From Clostridium sp. KNHs205 (GTDB lineage: Bacteria; Bacillota; Clostridia; Lachnospirales; Lachnospiraceae), in contig NZ_JNLE01000005.1 in the NCBI RefSeq assembly GCF_000702945.1, positions 124,001 to 188,000 on the forward strand: a stretch of DNA of 64,000 bases, read 5' to 3'. Positions 25,280 through 34,719 of the stretch are shown one piece after another (position 1 is the first letter of the stretch; every line of letters begins with the position of its first letter). The notes under the pieces were generated by a model. The model was not told the origin of the DNA, ran no database searches, and saw only the letters and a program-made list of their open reading frames with translations. The position numbers were made by a program, and so were the translations under genes.

Positions 25280-25547
25280 CTACTTTTTAGCTTTAATTTA
25301 CTTTATAAAAATCCTCTGAAAGCTGAAACCCCTTAAACTCAAAGTTAGAACCCGGAAGGAATACAAAAAATAATAAAAGATGAATGAAAATGTTTAGAGA
25401 AGCTGAGCTATACTATAATGAATTTGGTAACTTATGTGCTCCATTTTATTATAAAACTAAAGAAGGATTAGCATTAAGAATGATATAATAGACTTTCTGA
25501 AAATAATTAGTTAATAAAGCAACACGAAATGCAAAATAAAAAAATAA

Positions 25548-25571
25548 AAACCCCAGTAAACACTGAGGTTT
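25548..25571 (-). terminator. Terminator of ssrA
   Basis: On the minus strand AAACCTCAGT and ACTGGGGTTT pair (one U-G) around a 4-nt loop, followed by TTATTTTTTTATTTT. It lies directly after the tmRNA 3' end. Confidence 0.85.
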
Positions 25572-25576
25572 TAGAA

Positions 25577-25934
25577 TGGAGCTGAGGGGAATCGAACCCC
25601 TGTCCGAAAGCCCATCCATTGCAGCATCTCCCATTACAGTCAATCTTTTATGCAGGTCTTACCTGCTGTTCCCTCCGCCAAGCGCCGGTTGACAGGCTCA
25701 TGACTTTGGTAGCTTCATGTTTCTTTTATCTTCTCAAAGCTTTGAAGACAAAGTGCCTTGCTAATTTGATGCCGAGGTCTTAAGCCGCAAGAAACTTAAG
25801 TTCGACAGCTGCCATTAGGCAGCGTACGCTAAATTATCGTCTGCGTTTAATTTTATTTCTAAGTTGATGACGCGGTCCTAGTCCGCGAATGGCTTCCGCA
25901 ACTTCAAAACCCCCGTCGAAACCAGTACAACCCC
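25577..25934 (-). ncRNA. ssrA: Transfer-messenger RNA (tmRNA)
   Basis: 358 nt. It rescues ribosomes stalled on broken mRNA together with SmpB. The 5' end begins GGGGTTGTACTGGTTTCGAC, the standard tmRNA start, and the 3' end is a T-arm with GGTTCGATTCCCCTC and CAGCTCCA. The acceptor stem GGGGTTG pairs with CAGCTCC (one G-U, one U-G). CCA is partly encoded. The tag reading frame is at 25815-25844 and encodes ADDNLAYAA with stop TAA. Pseudoknot stems are visible on both sides. smpB lies about 5.5 kb upstream instead of next to it. Confidence 0.97.
25815..25844 (-). other. tmRNA proteolysis tag reading frame
   Basis: GCA GAC GAT AAT TTA GCG TAC GCT GCC TAA gives ADDNLAYAA. The final AYAA resembles the ALAA-type end recognised by ClpXP. 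The exact resume codon cannot be fixed from sequence; it might be earlier. Confidence 0.75.
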
Positions 25935-26191
25935 GAATATTCGGAATAATTTGGTTTGCAGACATGCGATTTAATGAATATTACATACATAGTATAACCA
26001 CTAATTGTGTCTAAAATGTGTCTAAAAAAAATTAATATAATATTTAAACTCTATTCAAAGTATATACATATATGAACGATATAATAACTATTGTAGACAC
26101 AAGAGAATTCTTGGTTAAATAATTTTTTTCATAAAAGGGGACTGTAGCAGTGAAATCCATCCGGGTATTGCTACAGTCCCTCCTCCTTTAT
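25935..26191. other. Intergenic region upstream of ssrA
   Basis: Holds the ssrA promoter region (direct repeat of TTTTAGACACA-type sequence at about 26005-26025) and the terminator of the MORN-like gene. No coding signal. Confidence 0.45.
26138..26180 (-). terminator. Terminator of the MORN-like protein gene
   Basis: GGGACTGTAGCA (26138-26149) and TGCTACAGTCCC (26169-26180) form a 12-bp perfect stem with a 19-nt loop. The minus strand continues CTTTTATG. Confidence 0.75.
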
Positions 26192-27166
26192 TCAGCCGCA
26201 ACTGCTTTTACAGGAGGCACAATCGTTACAGCTGCTCTTTGGTGTTACAGCCATATTTTCTATTTCAAATTCATAATCCTTATAAGAGCAATTGTATATA
26301 TTCTTACCGTAAAGGATACATCCCTTATCTGAAAATTCTATTTTTATTGGTACAATATCTTCTTCACTGTCATTTATCAAGCTAATCTTGTAATAAGGTT
26401 CAATAATTTCTATGCTGTTATCCTTCTTTTGTCGCACCTTAATACGATCTGTAGAGGTAATAAGTGATTTAATACTGCCATCTATGTTAAAATTAAGCGA
26501 ATTAATATCACCATTGATTCCATTTGCATTCATATCAAAACAGGCTATTTTACCTATTGGAGTACTTCGAAATAAGGGATACGCAGGTTCCAGAGATTTA
26601 ATACTTCCCTCTGGATAAAAGGCTATACCAAAACGCACTTTAACATTAATACCTCCAACAGGTACTGACAATGTTTCTTTTGGCCAGAGTGTCAGACTCT
26701 TTATATTACCCTTTTTATAGAAATGCAAGCTGATAAACTTTTTCTCCACATAACCATGATCCATCTTAAGGGTTATTGGCTGTGCCAATCCATATTCATT
26801 CTCTTCTGTCCAATAACCTGTAATTTTACCGTTTAACGGGAAAATACGCTTTATTTCACCGCTTTCATAAAAGGTAATAAGCTCTGCCAGTATCTCACCT
26901 GCCGTTGTATGAATCAACGTCTGCTCTTCCAAGGCTAATCGCCTTAAATTACCTTTTTCATAAAAGGATATAGATTTGATATACTTTTTACGGGTACCCT
27001 CGTTTGTGTATTGAGGTATAAATTCACCGTAAGGAGTGTGCAGAATATTTTTTTCCTCAAAGGAGCATTCCATTAGCTTTCCGTTCTTGTAGTAATCCGG
27101 TGTTGTTATTCCTGTCAGACAACCATATTGGGTGTCGTACATTACAATATCCTTATTCATACTCAT
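26192..27166 (-). CDS. Repeat protein (MORN-like) with a Cys-rich C-terminal tail, function unknown
   Basis: 324 aa, soluble, no signal peptide. At least seven repeats of about 25-45 residues share the pattern (I/L)xFYxxGxIKSL (for example SISFYEKGNLRRLAL, LITFYESGEIKRIF, SLHFYKKGNIKSLTL, GIAFYPEGSIKSLEP, LNFNIDGSIKSLIT). This resembles MORN-type beta-hairpin repeats. The C-terminus SCNDCASCKSSC is a cluster of five cysteines with spacing CxxCxxCxxxC that may bind metal. The ATG at 27166 follows GGAGGG. It lies alone between ssrA and the HD-GYP gene. I cannot assign a role; a structural or signalling scaffold is plausible. Confidence 0.78.
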   Translation of the reverse strand: MSMNKDIVMYDTQYGCLTGITTPDYYKNGKLMECSFEEKNILHTPYGEFIPQYTNEGTRKKYIKSISFYEKGNLRRLALEEQTLIHTTAGEILAELITFYESGEIKRIFPLNGKITGYWTEENEYGLAQPITLKMDHGYVEKKFISLHFYKKGNIKSLTLWPKETLSVPVGGINVKVRFGIAFYPEGSIKSLEPAYPLFRSTPIGKIACFDMNANGINGDINSLNFNIDGSIKSLITSTDRIKVRQKKDNSIEIIEPYYKISLINDSEEDIVPIKIEFSDKGCILYGKNIYNCSYKDYEFEIENMAVTPKSSCNDCASCKSSCG

Positions 27167-27514
27167 CCTATAACCCTCCCTCTTTTATTCACAGCTATAA
27201 CGCTTATGTTGATTATGAGATATGATACATATACCTTTTTCTATCCAGCTTTATATCAACTTTTTTATAAAACAGGTTTACTTCAATAACCAGCCTTTCG
27301 CCACACAAACCTTTATTAAGACTAACAATACCATTTCAGCAAACATGATTCAATATTGCATAACGTAAAGAATAATGTAACATTACTTATTATATTTAGC
27401 TATATTTTTAAAAAACTGAAATAAGTCCAACCATCCAAAAGTTAGAAATGCTGTAAAACCAGACATCCATACTCTTTTATAGATTGAACTTATATTCAAC
27501 TTATTCCGTATATT
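27167..27514. other. Intergenic region, no gene found
   Basis: 348 bp of AT-rich DNA between two minus-strand genes. I see no hairpin with a U-tract, RNA gene or coding signal, only the promoter region of the MORN-like gene. Confidence 0.5.
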
Positions 27515-29410
27515 TTATGATATTATTTTTGAACTTATCGAATGGATTGGCATCCTGCTTCTGATATCCTGTGTTTCGAAATACTCTATAAAGGCATCTA
27601 CTATTTCAGCATCAAATTGAGTCCCTTTGTTTGCAATAAGTTCTTTCAATGCATCGTCGACAGACATAACAGCTCGGTATGCCCTATTACTGGTCATAGC
27701 ATCAAATGCATCTGCAACACATACGATTTTAGCAAGGAAATGTATATCATCTCCCTTTAAACCTCTGGGATAACCTTTACCGTCAACCCGTTCATGGTGT
27801 TCATAGATGATACGCCTGCTGCTGTCTAAGAAATCCAGATTTGACAAGAGCTGATATCCAATTTCCGGATGCTCCTTAATCTTCTCATACTCCTCCTGGG
27901 TTAAACGTTCTTTCTTATGAAGAATATACTCAGGAACACCAATCTTTCCGATATCATGAAGAATACTGCCGAACTGAAGATCACTCTTCTCCTGTTCTCC
28001 TATTTTTAAGGCATCACCTATCATCATGGAATAGATCATAACCCGTTCACAATGTCCTCCGGTATAAAGATCCTTTTCTTCAATTACATTGGCCAGTACT
28101 TTAACCGTCTCGAAGTAACTATTCTTATTTTTTGCAAATAAGGTTTCCAGTTCCTCGTTGATGGATATGGTTTCTTCATAAAGGGATTCTATTTCATCTT
28201 TGTGTTCTGATATCTCTTTATTCTTATTCTCAAGATTTTGCTCTGCCTGGTATCTTTCCTGCAAAAGTTCTTTTATCTGTCCTTGCATTTTCACGAACTG
28301 GTCTGCCAGCAGCTGCAGTTCATCGTTGGTTTTTACTGCTATTTCGTGATCAAAATCACCTGTTCCTATCTTTTTAGCTCCTTCTGTGAGGATTTCTACA
28401 GGTTTGATCATTTTTCTGGATTCGTATACCCCAAAAATTGCAGCAACAAAAGCTCCGAATATATTAATCATTATGATTCGAAGTATATAATTCTTTATTA
28501 ACTTTTCATTTCTGCTATTGTTATAAATTACTTCTACGACATTTATTTCATTACCGCCTGTGGAGCCATTGATTTTATATGGAATATATTGATAGAATAC
28601 CTTCTGTCCGTTTTCTTTTTTGGTAACCTTTACCGTACTCATCGTCTGCATAGCCTGTTTAAAATATACACTATGGTCGCTGTCAATTACGATATTCTTA
28701 CCATCACGTGTTTTTTTATAAGATACTCCGAGATAGTTATATAATAGAATTCTATCAACATCTACATTCTCCGCCTGTATCTGTTCATAGAAATTTTCAA
28801 AACTGATTCCCTTCATAAGACTTTCATCCTGAACAATTGGTGCACCATATTCAAAGATATAATTACCGTCTTTAGAGGGCAAATAGCAATATTTTGTCAT
28901 AATACCATCAACTAGAGATAAATCGATACGGGATGCAACGAATTTACCTTCCTTACGAATCTTACCAAGAAAGTCAACAAAGCTGTTATTACCATTAAAA
29001 TTAAGTCCCATATCCTGTTTATCAGTCGATGATATTATTATATTATCATAATTTATAATATAGAGATCAAAATCATTTTCACCTGTCTGAAAATTTTCCA
29101 GAGGAAAATTGATATCTCCCTTTTTCTCATATTCTTTCATTACATTATTCAGAACCTGCTTCGCCTCTTCATCCATAGGCTTTTCAATCAGATAATTAAT
29201 ATAATCTGTATTACTCAGATTATTCAGCAGCCTCTGACCAATCATATTCTGCTGCTCGGTGAATTCATTTTTTAGAAATGTGGTGTTAATAACCAATTCC
29301 ACAATTGAAGAAATACATGAAACAATAATTACTGATGCAAATAACAATCCACCTATTTTATAGCGGAATTTCATTGGTCTTTTTATCCTGCCCACTTTAT
29401 CTAACTCCAT
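27515..29410 (-). CDS. Membrane HD-GYP domain protein, probable cyclic-di-GMP phosphodiesterase
   Basis: 631 aa. Helix 1 at about 19-41, an extracellular sensor of about 260 residues (probable Cache-type), helix 2 at about 305-329, then HAMP (about 330-385), a coiled coil to about 430, and an HD-GYP domain. The metal motif is LHDIGKIG (H485-D486), followed by EHPEIGYQLL and HHERVDGKGYPRGL with GYP at 546-548, and DAFDAMTSNRAYR. All catalytic residues are in place, so it should degrade cyclic-di-GMP in response to an outside signal. No diguanylate cyclase (GGDEF) is encoded in the window. Single-gene unit. Confidence 0.93.
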   Translation of the reverse strand: MELDKVGRIKRPMKFRYKIGGLLFASVIIVSCISSIVELVINTTFLKNEFTEQQNMIGQRLLNNLSNTDYINYLIEKPMDEEAKQVLNNVMKEYEKKGDINFPLENFQTGENDFDLYIINYDNIIISSTDKQDMGLNFNGNNSFVDFLGKIRKEGKFVASRIDLSLVDGIMTKYCYLPSKDGNYIFEYGAPIVQDESLMKGISFENFYEQIQAENVDVDRILLYNYLGVSYKKTRDGKNIVIDSDHSVYFKQAMQTMSTVKVTKKENGQKVFYQYIPYKINGSTGGNEINVVEVIYNNSRNEKLIKNYILRIIMINIFGAFVAAIFGVYESRKMIKPVEILTEGAKKIGTGDFDHEIAVKTNDELQLLADQFVKMQGQIKELLQERYQAEQNLENKNKEISEHKDEIESLYEETISINEELETLFAKNKNSYFETVKVLANVIEEKDLYTGGHCERVMIYSMMIGDALKIGEQEKSDLQFGSILHDIGKIGVPEYILHKKERLTQEEYEKIKEHPEIGYQLLSNLDFLDSSRRIIYEHHERVDGKGYPRGLKGDDIHFLAKIVCVADAFDAMTSNRAYRAVMSVDDALKELIANKGTQFDAEIVDAFIEYFETQDIRSRMPIHSISSKIIS

Positions 29411-29512
29411 CTTCTGTAATGTACTATAGCTCCAATGCGTTGTCCGTTAGTTGTTTATACTACAATCATACACAATCATTAAAGTTTTGCAATAGAATAT
29501 TACGATTTTTAT

Positions 29513-29782
29513 TTATGTTCTTCGTATTCTTTCTTCTTTTTCACCTATTATGAATACTACTTTTACCAAACGGATTCCATTCGGTAAATCCTGTCTGTTC
29601 CGCATGGCTTGATGTGCTTTATCTATAAGCTGTTTTTTGGTATCTTCCGGATACTTGTCATCAAATTCGTATATGTATTCCTTCGGAATATTTTTTAAAG
29701 CAGCTTCTACCAGCGAACCACCTCTTTGGAGATAGTCATGTAACGCTTCTTTCACTATTTTTTCGTAATCCTGATATTTCAT
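29513..29782 (-). CDS. Small protein of unknown function
   Basis: 89 aa from ATG 29782, which follows AGAAAGGAGTAAATTT; the in-frame extension to 29803 overlaps that site. Mostly helical and charged (YEKIVKEALHDYLQRGGSLVEAAL ... YPEDTKKQLIDKAHQAMRNRQ), ending in a strand (IRLVKVVFIIGEK). No membrane segment. The gene precedes the HD-GYP gene on the same strand with a gap of about 100 bp, so they may be cotranscribed. I do not recognise the family. Confidence 0.65.
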   Translation of the reverse strand: MKYQDYEKIVKEALHDYLQRGGSLVEAALKNIPKEYIYEFDDKYPEDTKKQLIDKAHQAMRNRQDLPNGIRLVKVVFIIGEKEERIRRT

Positions 29783-30228
29783 AAATTTTACTCCTTTCTG
29801 CATGCTTTAACATGCGTATAAAATCTGGGCGAATATAAAATTGCAGTTCATACTATTATATGCAGTTTAATATATAACTTGCATCGTTATCTTATTGCAC
29901 TCACATCTGACCCTCATAACACTTTAGTCAGAAAATCAAGCGCCTTAAGGAAACAAGCAGGCTGTAACACTTAAGGAAACAGCCAGGTTGTTTCTGTGAT
30001 TTTTCTATTAAACTGGAACTTTTTCTTCTTCTTGTATATAAATTATAATATAATGATTATAAATATAATTTGCTTATTGTAATTATCTATATAAGTCAGA
30101 CGATTTCTCTCCCTACTAATATAAGGGTGAAAGCTTTCTTCTGTTTATATATAAATATAATTAACAATAAACTGCATTAATATGATAATTACATTTATAT
30201 GATAAGTATAATTATATGAGGCAAGTAT
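29783..30228. other. Divergent intergenic region
   Basis: 446 bp between divergent genes. The 12-mer CTTAAGGAAACA occurs twice (about 29943 and 29964), with a short GAAACA/TGTTTC stem after the second copy. The remainder is AT-rich and presumably holds both promoters. No gene seen. Confidence 0.45.
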
Positions 30229-30797
30229 GTGAATAATGACAAACAAACCGGATTTTATTCAAAAGAAGACTTAAGAAACATTCTTAGATTATATCTGACA
30301 CAGTATTCCACGTGGATGAGATTTTATATTGTAAGTCTTGCTGCCGCTATAAATGATCAGGAAGTAATTGAAAACCGACTGTTAGAAATTCCTATTGATA
30401 TAGCAGGTATTTTCCGCATTTATTATGGCGACCAGACAGCAGCACAGATTGAGGATCTTTTAAGAGGTCACATCAGGCTGACGATGGATCTGGTTAAAGC
30501 CACTATTACCGGAGATTCAAATTCTTTTAACCATTCCGCCCCCAATGGATGGATAATACCAAAGCCTTGTCTTCAGAGCTGGCATCTATTAATAATAAGT
30601 GGAATGAGAATCAGTTTGAAAATCTGTTTGGTAATCTTTTATCCATGACCCTGGATGAAGCAAATAAACGAAAAAACAAACAATATGCAGATGATGTCTA
30701 TCAATATGACAATATAGAATATTTTGTACTTATGATTGCAGATGTGCTATGGAATGGCTTTATGGTATTTTATTCATCACAACAAAATATAAAATGA
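30229..30797 (+). pseudogene. Frameshifted gene of a conserved clostridial protein family, ~188 codons
   Basis: The first part (GTG 30229, MNNDKQTGFYSKEDLRNILR ... LVKATITGDSNSF) and the second part (from about 30547, QWMDNTKALSSELASINNKW ... FFVLM-type end, stop 30797) form one protein family. Its usual pattern is a WxRxxIxSxA segment, then LxxNPxDIA, then a W-x-x-N-A-D-x-x-A-x-x-L-x-S-x-N segment. The frame breaks at the C5 run at about 30539-30543; one more C restores it. Helical, soluble. I know such proteins only as conserved hypotheticals. It could be a true mutation, a phase-variable tract or a read error. Confidence 0.75.
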
Positions 30798-30852
30798 CAT
30801 ATACTATTCTATAACATGTCGATTATGACAACATTATGTACGGAGGTAGCTT

Positions 30853-31194
30853 ATGGATGGAGTTAAAGAGTTTATCAATCATACCTGTTCTGACTTAAAC
30901 GTTAAATTAACAGTCAGAGAGAGAGAGACTCCCGGTTGTACCTTTCGCATAGAGGAGTTCTGCCTGCTTATCGGCGAGTGTAAAAAAGTATGTTTTGGTA
31001 ATGAATTAAATCCGTTTCTTGACTGCATCTATGCTTGCTATTGTAACTTTGGGCAATGTGCAAAAACCGAATTAGCTGTTAGAAAAATAGGCTGTGAAGT
31101 AGATAAATTCATTAATCTCACACCGAAAATCCTCTTCCTCAATGCCGGTCCTTCAATTGTAATATCATCATTATACTGGTATCATGCCTGCTAA
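30853..31194 (+). CDS. Cys-rich small protein of unknown function
   Basis: 113 aa with ten cysteines (for example CTFRIEEFCLLIGECKKVC, CIYACYCNFGQC). ACGGAGGTAGCTT precedes the ATG. No signal peptide or membrane helix. It follows the frameshifted gene by 55 bp and is probably in the same unit. The end of the frame (VISSLYWYHAC) may be off-frame or altered, since the protein ends in a segment unlike the rest. Not recognised. Confidence 0.55.
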   Translation: MDGVKEFINHTCSDLNVKLTVRERETPGCTFRIEEFCLLIGECKKVCFGNELNPFLDCIYACYCNFGQCAKTELAVRKIGCEVDKFINLTPKILFLNAGPSIVISSLYWYHAC

Positions 31195-31205
31195 TCAGGA
31201 AATTT

Positions 31206-31445
31206 TTATATGCCAGGATGCATCTGAAAACTGCTTGTGCCGGGCTGGAGGTTCCACTTTATGGGTGGCAAGGTGCAATTCTGGGGACGTAGCGGAATTA
31301 CGCTCCCAAAATTACAATGCAGAATACCACCTAATTGGGCTTTCAAAACGGTACAAAAAGTTTCAGACGCGCCTGCTGATAAGGCAGATGAAATATTCTG
31401 CCTCTCCCCATGTTTTTCTAAATTAATTATTCTCTTATGAAGCAA
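31206..31445. other. GC-richer patch, open in several frames, unassigned
   Basis: About 240 bp with clearly more G and C than its surroundings. It is open in two plus-strand frames and one minus-strand frame at once, without a good ribosome site. A hairpin GGCAGA/TCTGCC lies at about 31383-31402. I take it as non-coding, perhaps a dispersed repeat element. Confidence 0.4.
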
Positions 31446-31453
31446 TAAAACTA

Positions 31454-31921
31454 TTAATTAAGGTTTTTTATCTTAAAGTCTTTCTCAGCTTCTCTTCTTT
31501 GATCTTTTTTAGCTATGTCTTCTCTCTTATCGTAGAGTTTTTTACCTCTTGCAAGTCCAATTTCAACCTTTACGAGGCTCCCTTTTAAGTACACGGTAAG
31601 CGGAACAACGGTATAACCTTTTTGTGCCACTTTTCCCATTATCTTATTGATTTCATAATTATGAAGCAGCAGCTTCTTCACACGAAGAGGGTCTTTATTA
31701 AAAATATTTCCTTTTTCATATGGACTGATATGCATACCGTAAATATAAACCTCTCCGTTCTCAATCCTGATAAAAGATTCCTTCACACTGCATTTACCCA
31801 TTCTTAAGGATTTAACTTCTGTACCATGAAGAACAATGCCTGCCTCAAAAGTATCCTCTATAAAAAAGTCAAATCTGGCTTTCTTATTATTGGCAATCAT
31901 CTTTATAGCATCTTTTCCCAT
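31454..31921 (-). CDS. smpB: SsrA-binding protein SmpB
   Basis: 155-aa tmRNA-binding protein, required for trans-translation. The start [20 protein letters not shown], the central [21 protein letters not shown] and the tail [22 protein letters not shown] match the family throughout. The basic C-terminal tail enters the ribosome mRNA channel. It is the last gene of the secG-rnr-smpB group. Its RNA partner ssrA is encoded downstream at 25577-25934 on the same strand, after several accessory genes. Confidence 0.97.
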   Translation of the reverse strand: MGKDAIKMIANNKKARFDFFIEDTFEAGIVLHGTEVKSLRMGKCSVKESFIRIENGEVYIYGMHISPYEKGNIFNKDPLRVKKLLLHNYEINKIMGKVAQKGYTVVPLTVYLKGSLVKVEIGLARGKKLYDKREDIAKKDQRREAEKDFKIKNLN

Positions 31922-31966
31922 ACAACCTCTTTCTGAATAAATAATTTCATTAAATAAATGTACCTC

Positions 31967-32007
31967 TTCAAGTGTAAGCTATCCGAAAATTCTCACTTAC
32001 ACTTGAA
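31967..32007 (-). terminator. Hairpin between rnr and smpB
   Basis: TTCAAGTGTAAG (31967-31978) and CTTACACTTGAA (31996-32007) form a 12-bp perfect stem with a 17-nt loop, 46 bp before the smpB ATG. It lacks a U-tract, so it may be a processing or partial termination site. Confidence 0.5.
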
Positions 32008-32055
32008 AGGCCTGAACCCTAAGTTAAATATTCTATATAACTTAATTATTGTAAT

Positions 32056-34182
32056 TTATTCTTCTACCAGTTCAAAATCTATAACCTTCTGTAATTTATC
32101 AGTAGCTGTGACCCTGACTTTAACTTTCTGTCCCAGCTTGTAGCTCTTTCTGGTGTGCTCCCCAGTCATGGTATAACGTTCTTCATCATAAATGTAGAAA
32201 TCATCCTCCATGTCAGTAACCCTGACAAGACCTTCTACCGTATTAGGGAGTTCCACATACATACCCCAATTTGTAATACCTGAAATAACCCCTTCAAACT
32301 CTTCCCCAATCCGGTCACTCATATACTCTACTTTTTTAAGCTTTAATACATCTCTTTCTGCGTCATCGGCACGGCGTTCTGTTATGCTTGCCTGCCTTGA
32401 AACATCCGGAAGAATTTTATGATAGTGGTTATAACGTTTCTCACTTAATCCTCCTTTTAAATTCTCCTTTATAATGCGATGGATCTGTAAATCAGGATAT
32501 CGTCTGATCGGTGAGGTGAAATGACTGTAGTATTTTGTTGCTAATCCAAAATGCCCATCACTGTCAGGTGTATATTTAGCTCTCTTCATGGAACGAAGGG
32601 TCAGTCTGCTGATTAGCGCTTCTTCAGGTGTACCTTCTACTTTTCTCAATAATTTCTGTAATTCTTTCGGATGGATTTCCTCCTGCCCTATACGAATGCT
32701 ATAGCCAAAATTATTGATAAAGATACCTAGTTCCTTTATTTTCTCAGAATCCGGATTTTCATGGCTTCTGTATACAAAGGGAATCTCCTGCCAGAAATAA
32801 TCCTCTGCAACGGTTTCGTTGGCAATTAACATAAAGTCTTCTATTATTCTGGTTGCTTTGTTTCTGTCATACGGTTTAATCTCTATGGGATGTCCTTCCT
32901 GATTTAAAATTATCTTACTTTCCGGAAAATCAAAATCTATGGAACCTCTTTTACTTCGCTTTTCCCTTAATATTTCAGCAAGTTCCTCCATAAGCAGAAA
33001 CATGGGAACCAGTTTTTCATATTCCTTCATTTCAGCTTCATCTTTTTCTTCCAGAATCTTTTTTACACTGGTATAGGTCATTCGCCGGTCTACACATATT
33101 ACCGACTCTGTTATTTCATGACCGATTACAGTCCCTTTATCGTCAATATCCATTATACAGCTTAAGGCTAATCTGTCAGTACCGGCATTTAAGGAGCAGA
33201 TACCATTTGATAATTTGTGAGGCAGCATGGGGATGACTCTGTCCACCAGGTATACACTTGTTCCCCTGCTTAATGCTTCTTTATCCAGTGGCGTATTTTC
33301 TCTGACATAATGTGATACGTCTGCTATATGAACACCCAAACGATAGATATCACCTTCTTTTGATATGGTTATAGCATCATCCAGATCCTTTGCATCCTCT
33401 CCGTCTATGGTTACTGTCTGCAGCTTACGAAGATCCTTCCTGCCTCTTATCTCCTCCTCAGAGATTTCTTCCTCTGTCGTTTCCACCTGCTTCATAACTT
33501 CCTCTGGAAATTCCAGAGGCAGATTATAGGCTGCAATAACGGATTTTATATCAACTCCGGGATCATTGATATGCCCCAGGATTTCAACAACTCTTCCTTC
33601 TGGATTCTTATCCTTATCTCCGAAATTCGTTAATTTAACTATTACCTTATGTCCGTTTACTGCACCTTTGGTATGCTCTTTCTGAATAAAAATATCTTTT
33701 CCGAACTTGGTGTTATCAGGTATAACAAAGCCATAATTCTTACTTTTCTCAAAGGTTCCTACTACTGTTGTATTACTTCTCTCCAGTATTCGGATGACTT
33801 CTCCCTCCATACGCTTTCCTGTTCGGCTCTCGCGTACAGTAACAAGCACTTTATCATTATGAAGTGCACCTTTGGTGGCATTCTCCGGTATAAAAATATC
33901 CTCTGCTTCACCTTCTACAATTACAAAACCAAAGCCTCTTTGTGTACCTGTAAAAACACCTGTTTTTGTATTATTATCCGAAATTCGGTATTTACCTGCA
34001 TTGTCTGCTTCTATTTTACCATCTGCTATAAGAGCTTCTACGACTTCACGAAAATCACTCTTCTCATTTCTTGGTACTTGAAGAATTGCAGCCATATCTT
34101 TTACTTTCATTGGCTGATATTCTTTGCTGCTTATAAACTCAAGCAGTACTTTTTTTCTTTCTTCCAATATTATTTTATCCAT
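32056..34182 (-). CDS. rnr: Ribonuclease R (3'-5' exoribonuclease, RNB family)
   Basis: 708 aa from ATG 34182, which follows AAAGAGGATAT. Order: N-terminal helix-turn-helix, two cold-shock domains (TGVFTGTQRGFGFVIVEG and TTVVGTFEKSKNYGFVIPD), the RNB catalytic core (TIDGEDAKDLDDAITI, with metal-binding aspartates, and HIADVSHYV), and an S1 domain (GEEFEGVISGITNWGMYVEL). It degrades structured RNA, including mRNA freed by trans-translation, so its position next to smpB fits. Transcription likely continues from secG. Confidence 0.97.
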   Translation of the reverse strand: MDKIILEERKKVLLEFISSKEYQPMKVKDMAAILQVPRNEKSDFREVVEALIADGKIEADNAGKYRISDNNTKTGVFTGTQRGFGFVIVEGEAEDIFIPENATKGALHNDKVLVTVRESRTGKRMEGEVIRILERSNTTVVGTFEKSKNYGFVIPDNTKFGKDIFIQKEHTKGAVNGHKVIVKLTNFGDKDKNPEGRVVEILGHINDPGVDIKSVIAAYNLPLEFPEEVMKQVETTEEEISEEEIRGRKDLRKLQTVTIDGEDAKDLDDAITISKEGDIYRLGVHIADVSHYVRENTPLDKEALSRGTSVYLVDRVIPMLPHKLSNGICSLNAGTDRLALSCIMDIDDKGTVIGHEITESVICVDRRMTYTSVKKILEEKDEAEMKEYEKLVPMFLLMEELAEILREKRSKRGSIDFDFPESKIILNQEGHPIEIKPYDRNKATRIIEDFMLIANETVAEDYFWQEIPFVYRSHENPDSEKIKELGIFINNFGYSIRIGQEEIHPKELQKLLRKVEGTPEEALISRLTLRSMKRAKYTPDSDGHFGLATKYYSHFTSPIRRYPDLQIHRIIKENLKGGLSEKRYNHYHKILPDVSRQASITERRADDAERDVLKLKKVEYMSDRIGEEFEGVISGITNWGMYVELPNTVEGLVRVTDMEDDFYIYDEERYTMTGEHTRKSYKLGQKVKVRVTATDKLQKVIDFELVEE

Positions 34183-34719
34183 ATATCCTCTTTCTGTCTG
34201 CCGGACCTTCACCGTTTAGTTACAAATAGTATACCATAATTCTCCTGTGTTTAATACATCTTTATTAGCCTTGCAGACTTATGTTTGTCTGTTATTTTAT
34301 TTATATTTTATTAGTTTCTTATCTTATAAGATATTATATACCCATTTTTTGATGGCATCTTTTACATGGTTAACCTGGGTATTTATTTCTTGAATCAGAT
34401 ACAATAAAATTTTGAACAGCTTCCAGGCTTTAAATTAATTGCATTGAAACCGGGTTAAAATAATTTATATTAATAATTTGCTGCAAGTAATATTAGAATG
34501 TTTCAGAAAAATCATTCTGCTCTTCTGATCCTTTGATTTAATCATATTATTCTATAATAAAATGATACACTGCCAAAAATCTTATCTTATTTTCAAAATC
34601 CCCACGCCATTCCTGCATTTACAAAGCCTTGGCACAGGGAGAACTTACAGAAAAAAACACCCCTGAAATCCTATGCTTCTGGATCCAGGGATGCTTCTCA
34701 TATCTGATTCTAAAACTTA
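34183..34719. other. Intergenic region between secG and rnr
   Basis: 537 bp. It holds the secG terminator (34661-34690) and presumably an rnr promoter. The rest is AT-rich with no coding signal. Confidence 0.55.
34661..34690 (-). terminator. Terminator of secG
   Basis: CCCTG (34661-34665) pairs with CAGGG (34686-34690) and the inner ATCC with GGAT. The minus strand then reads GGTGTTTTTTTC. Confidence 0.75.

Larger units (their letters stand above)
25218..25576. other. Intergenic region between subtilase and ssrA
   Basis: 359 bp. It contains the subtilase terminator (25234-25279) and the ssrA terminator (25548-25571). A 32-aa ORF at 25390-25488 (MFREAELYYNEF...) has no ribosome site and I do not call it. 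Confidence 0.5.

Noticed and set aside
25390-25488. Possible 32-aa ORF between the subtilase gene and ssrA
   Set aside because: No Shine-Dalgarno and no recognisable protein; kept only as a remark in the intergenic entry.
25577-25600. Island attachment-site duplicate of the ssrA 3' end
   Set aside because: I could not find a second copy of the T-arm/acceptor sequence in the window.
33649-34239. 196-codon plus-strand frame opposite rnr
   Set aside because: Shadow of the rnr gene; low-complexity aromatic sequence, no ribosome site.
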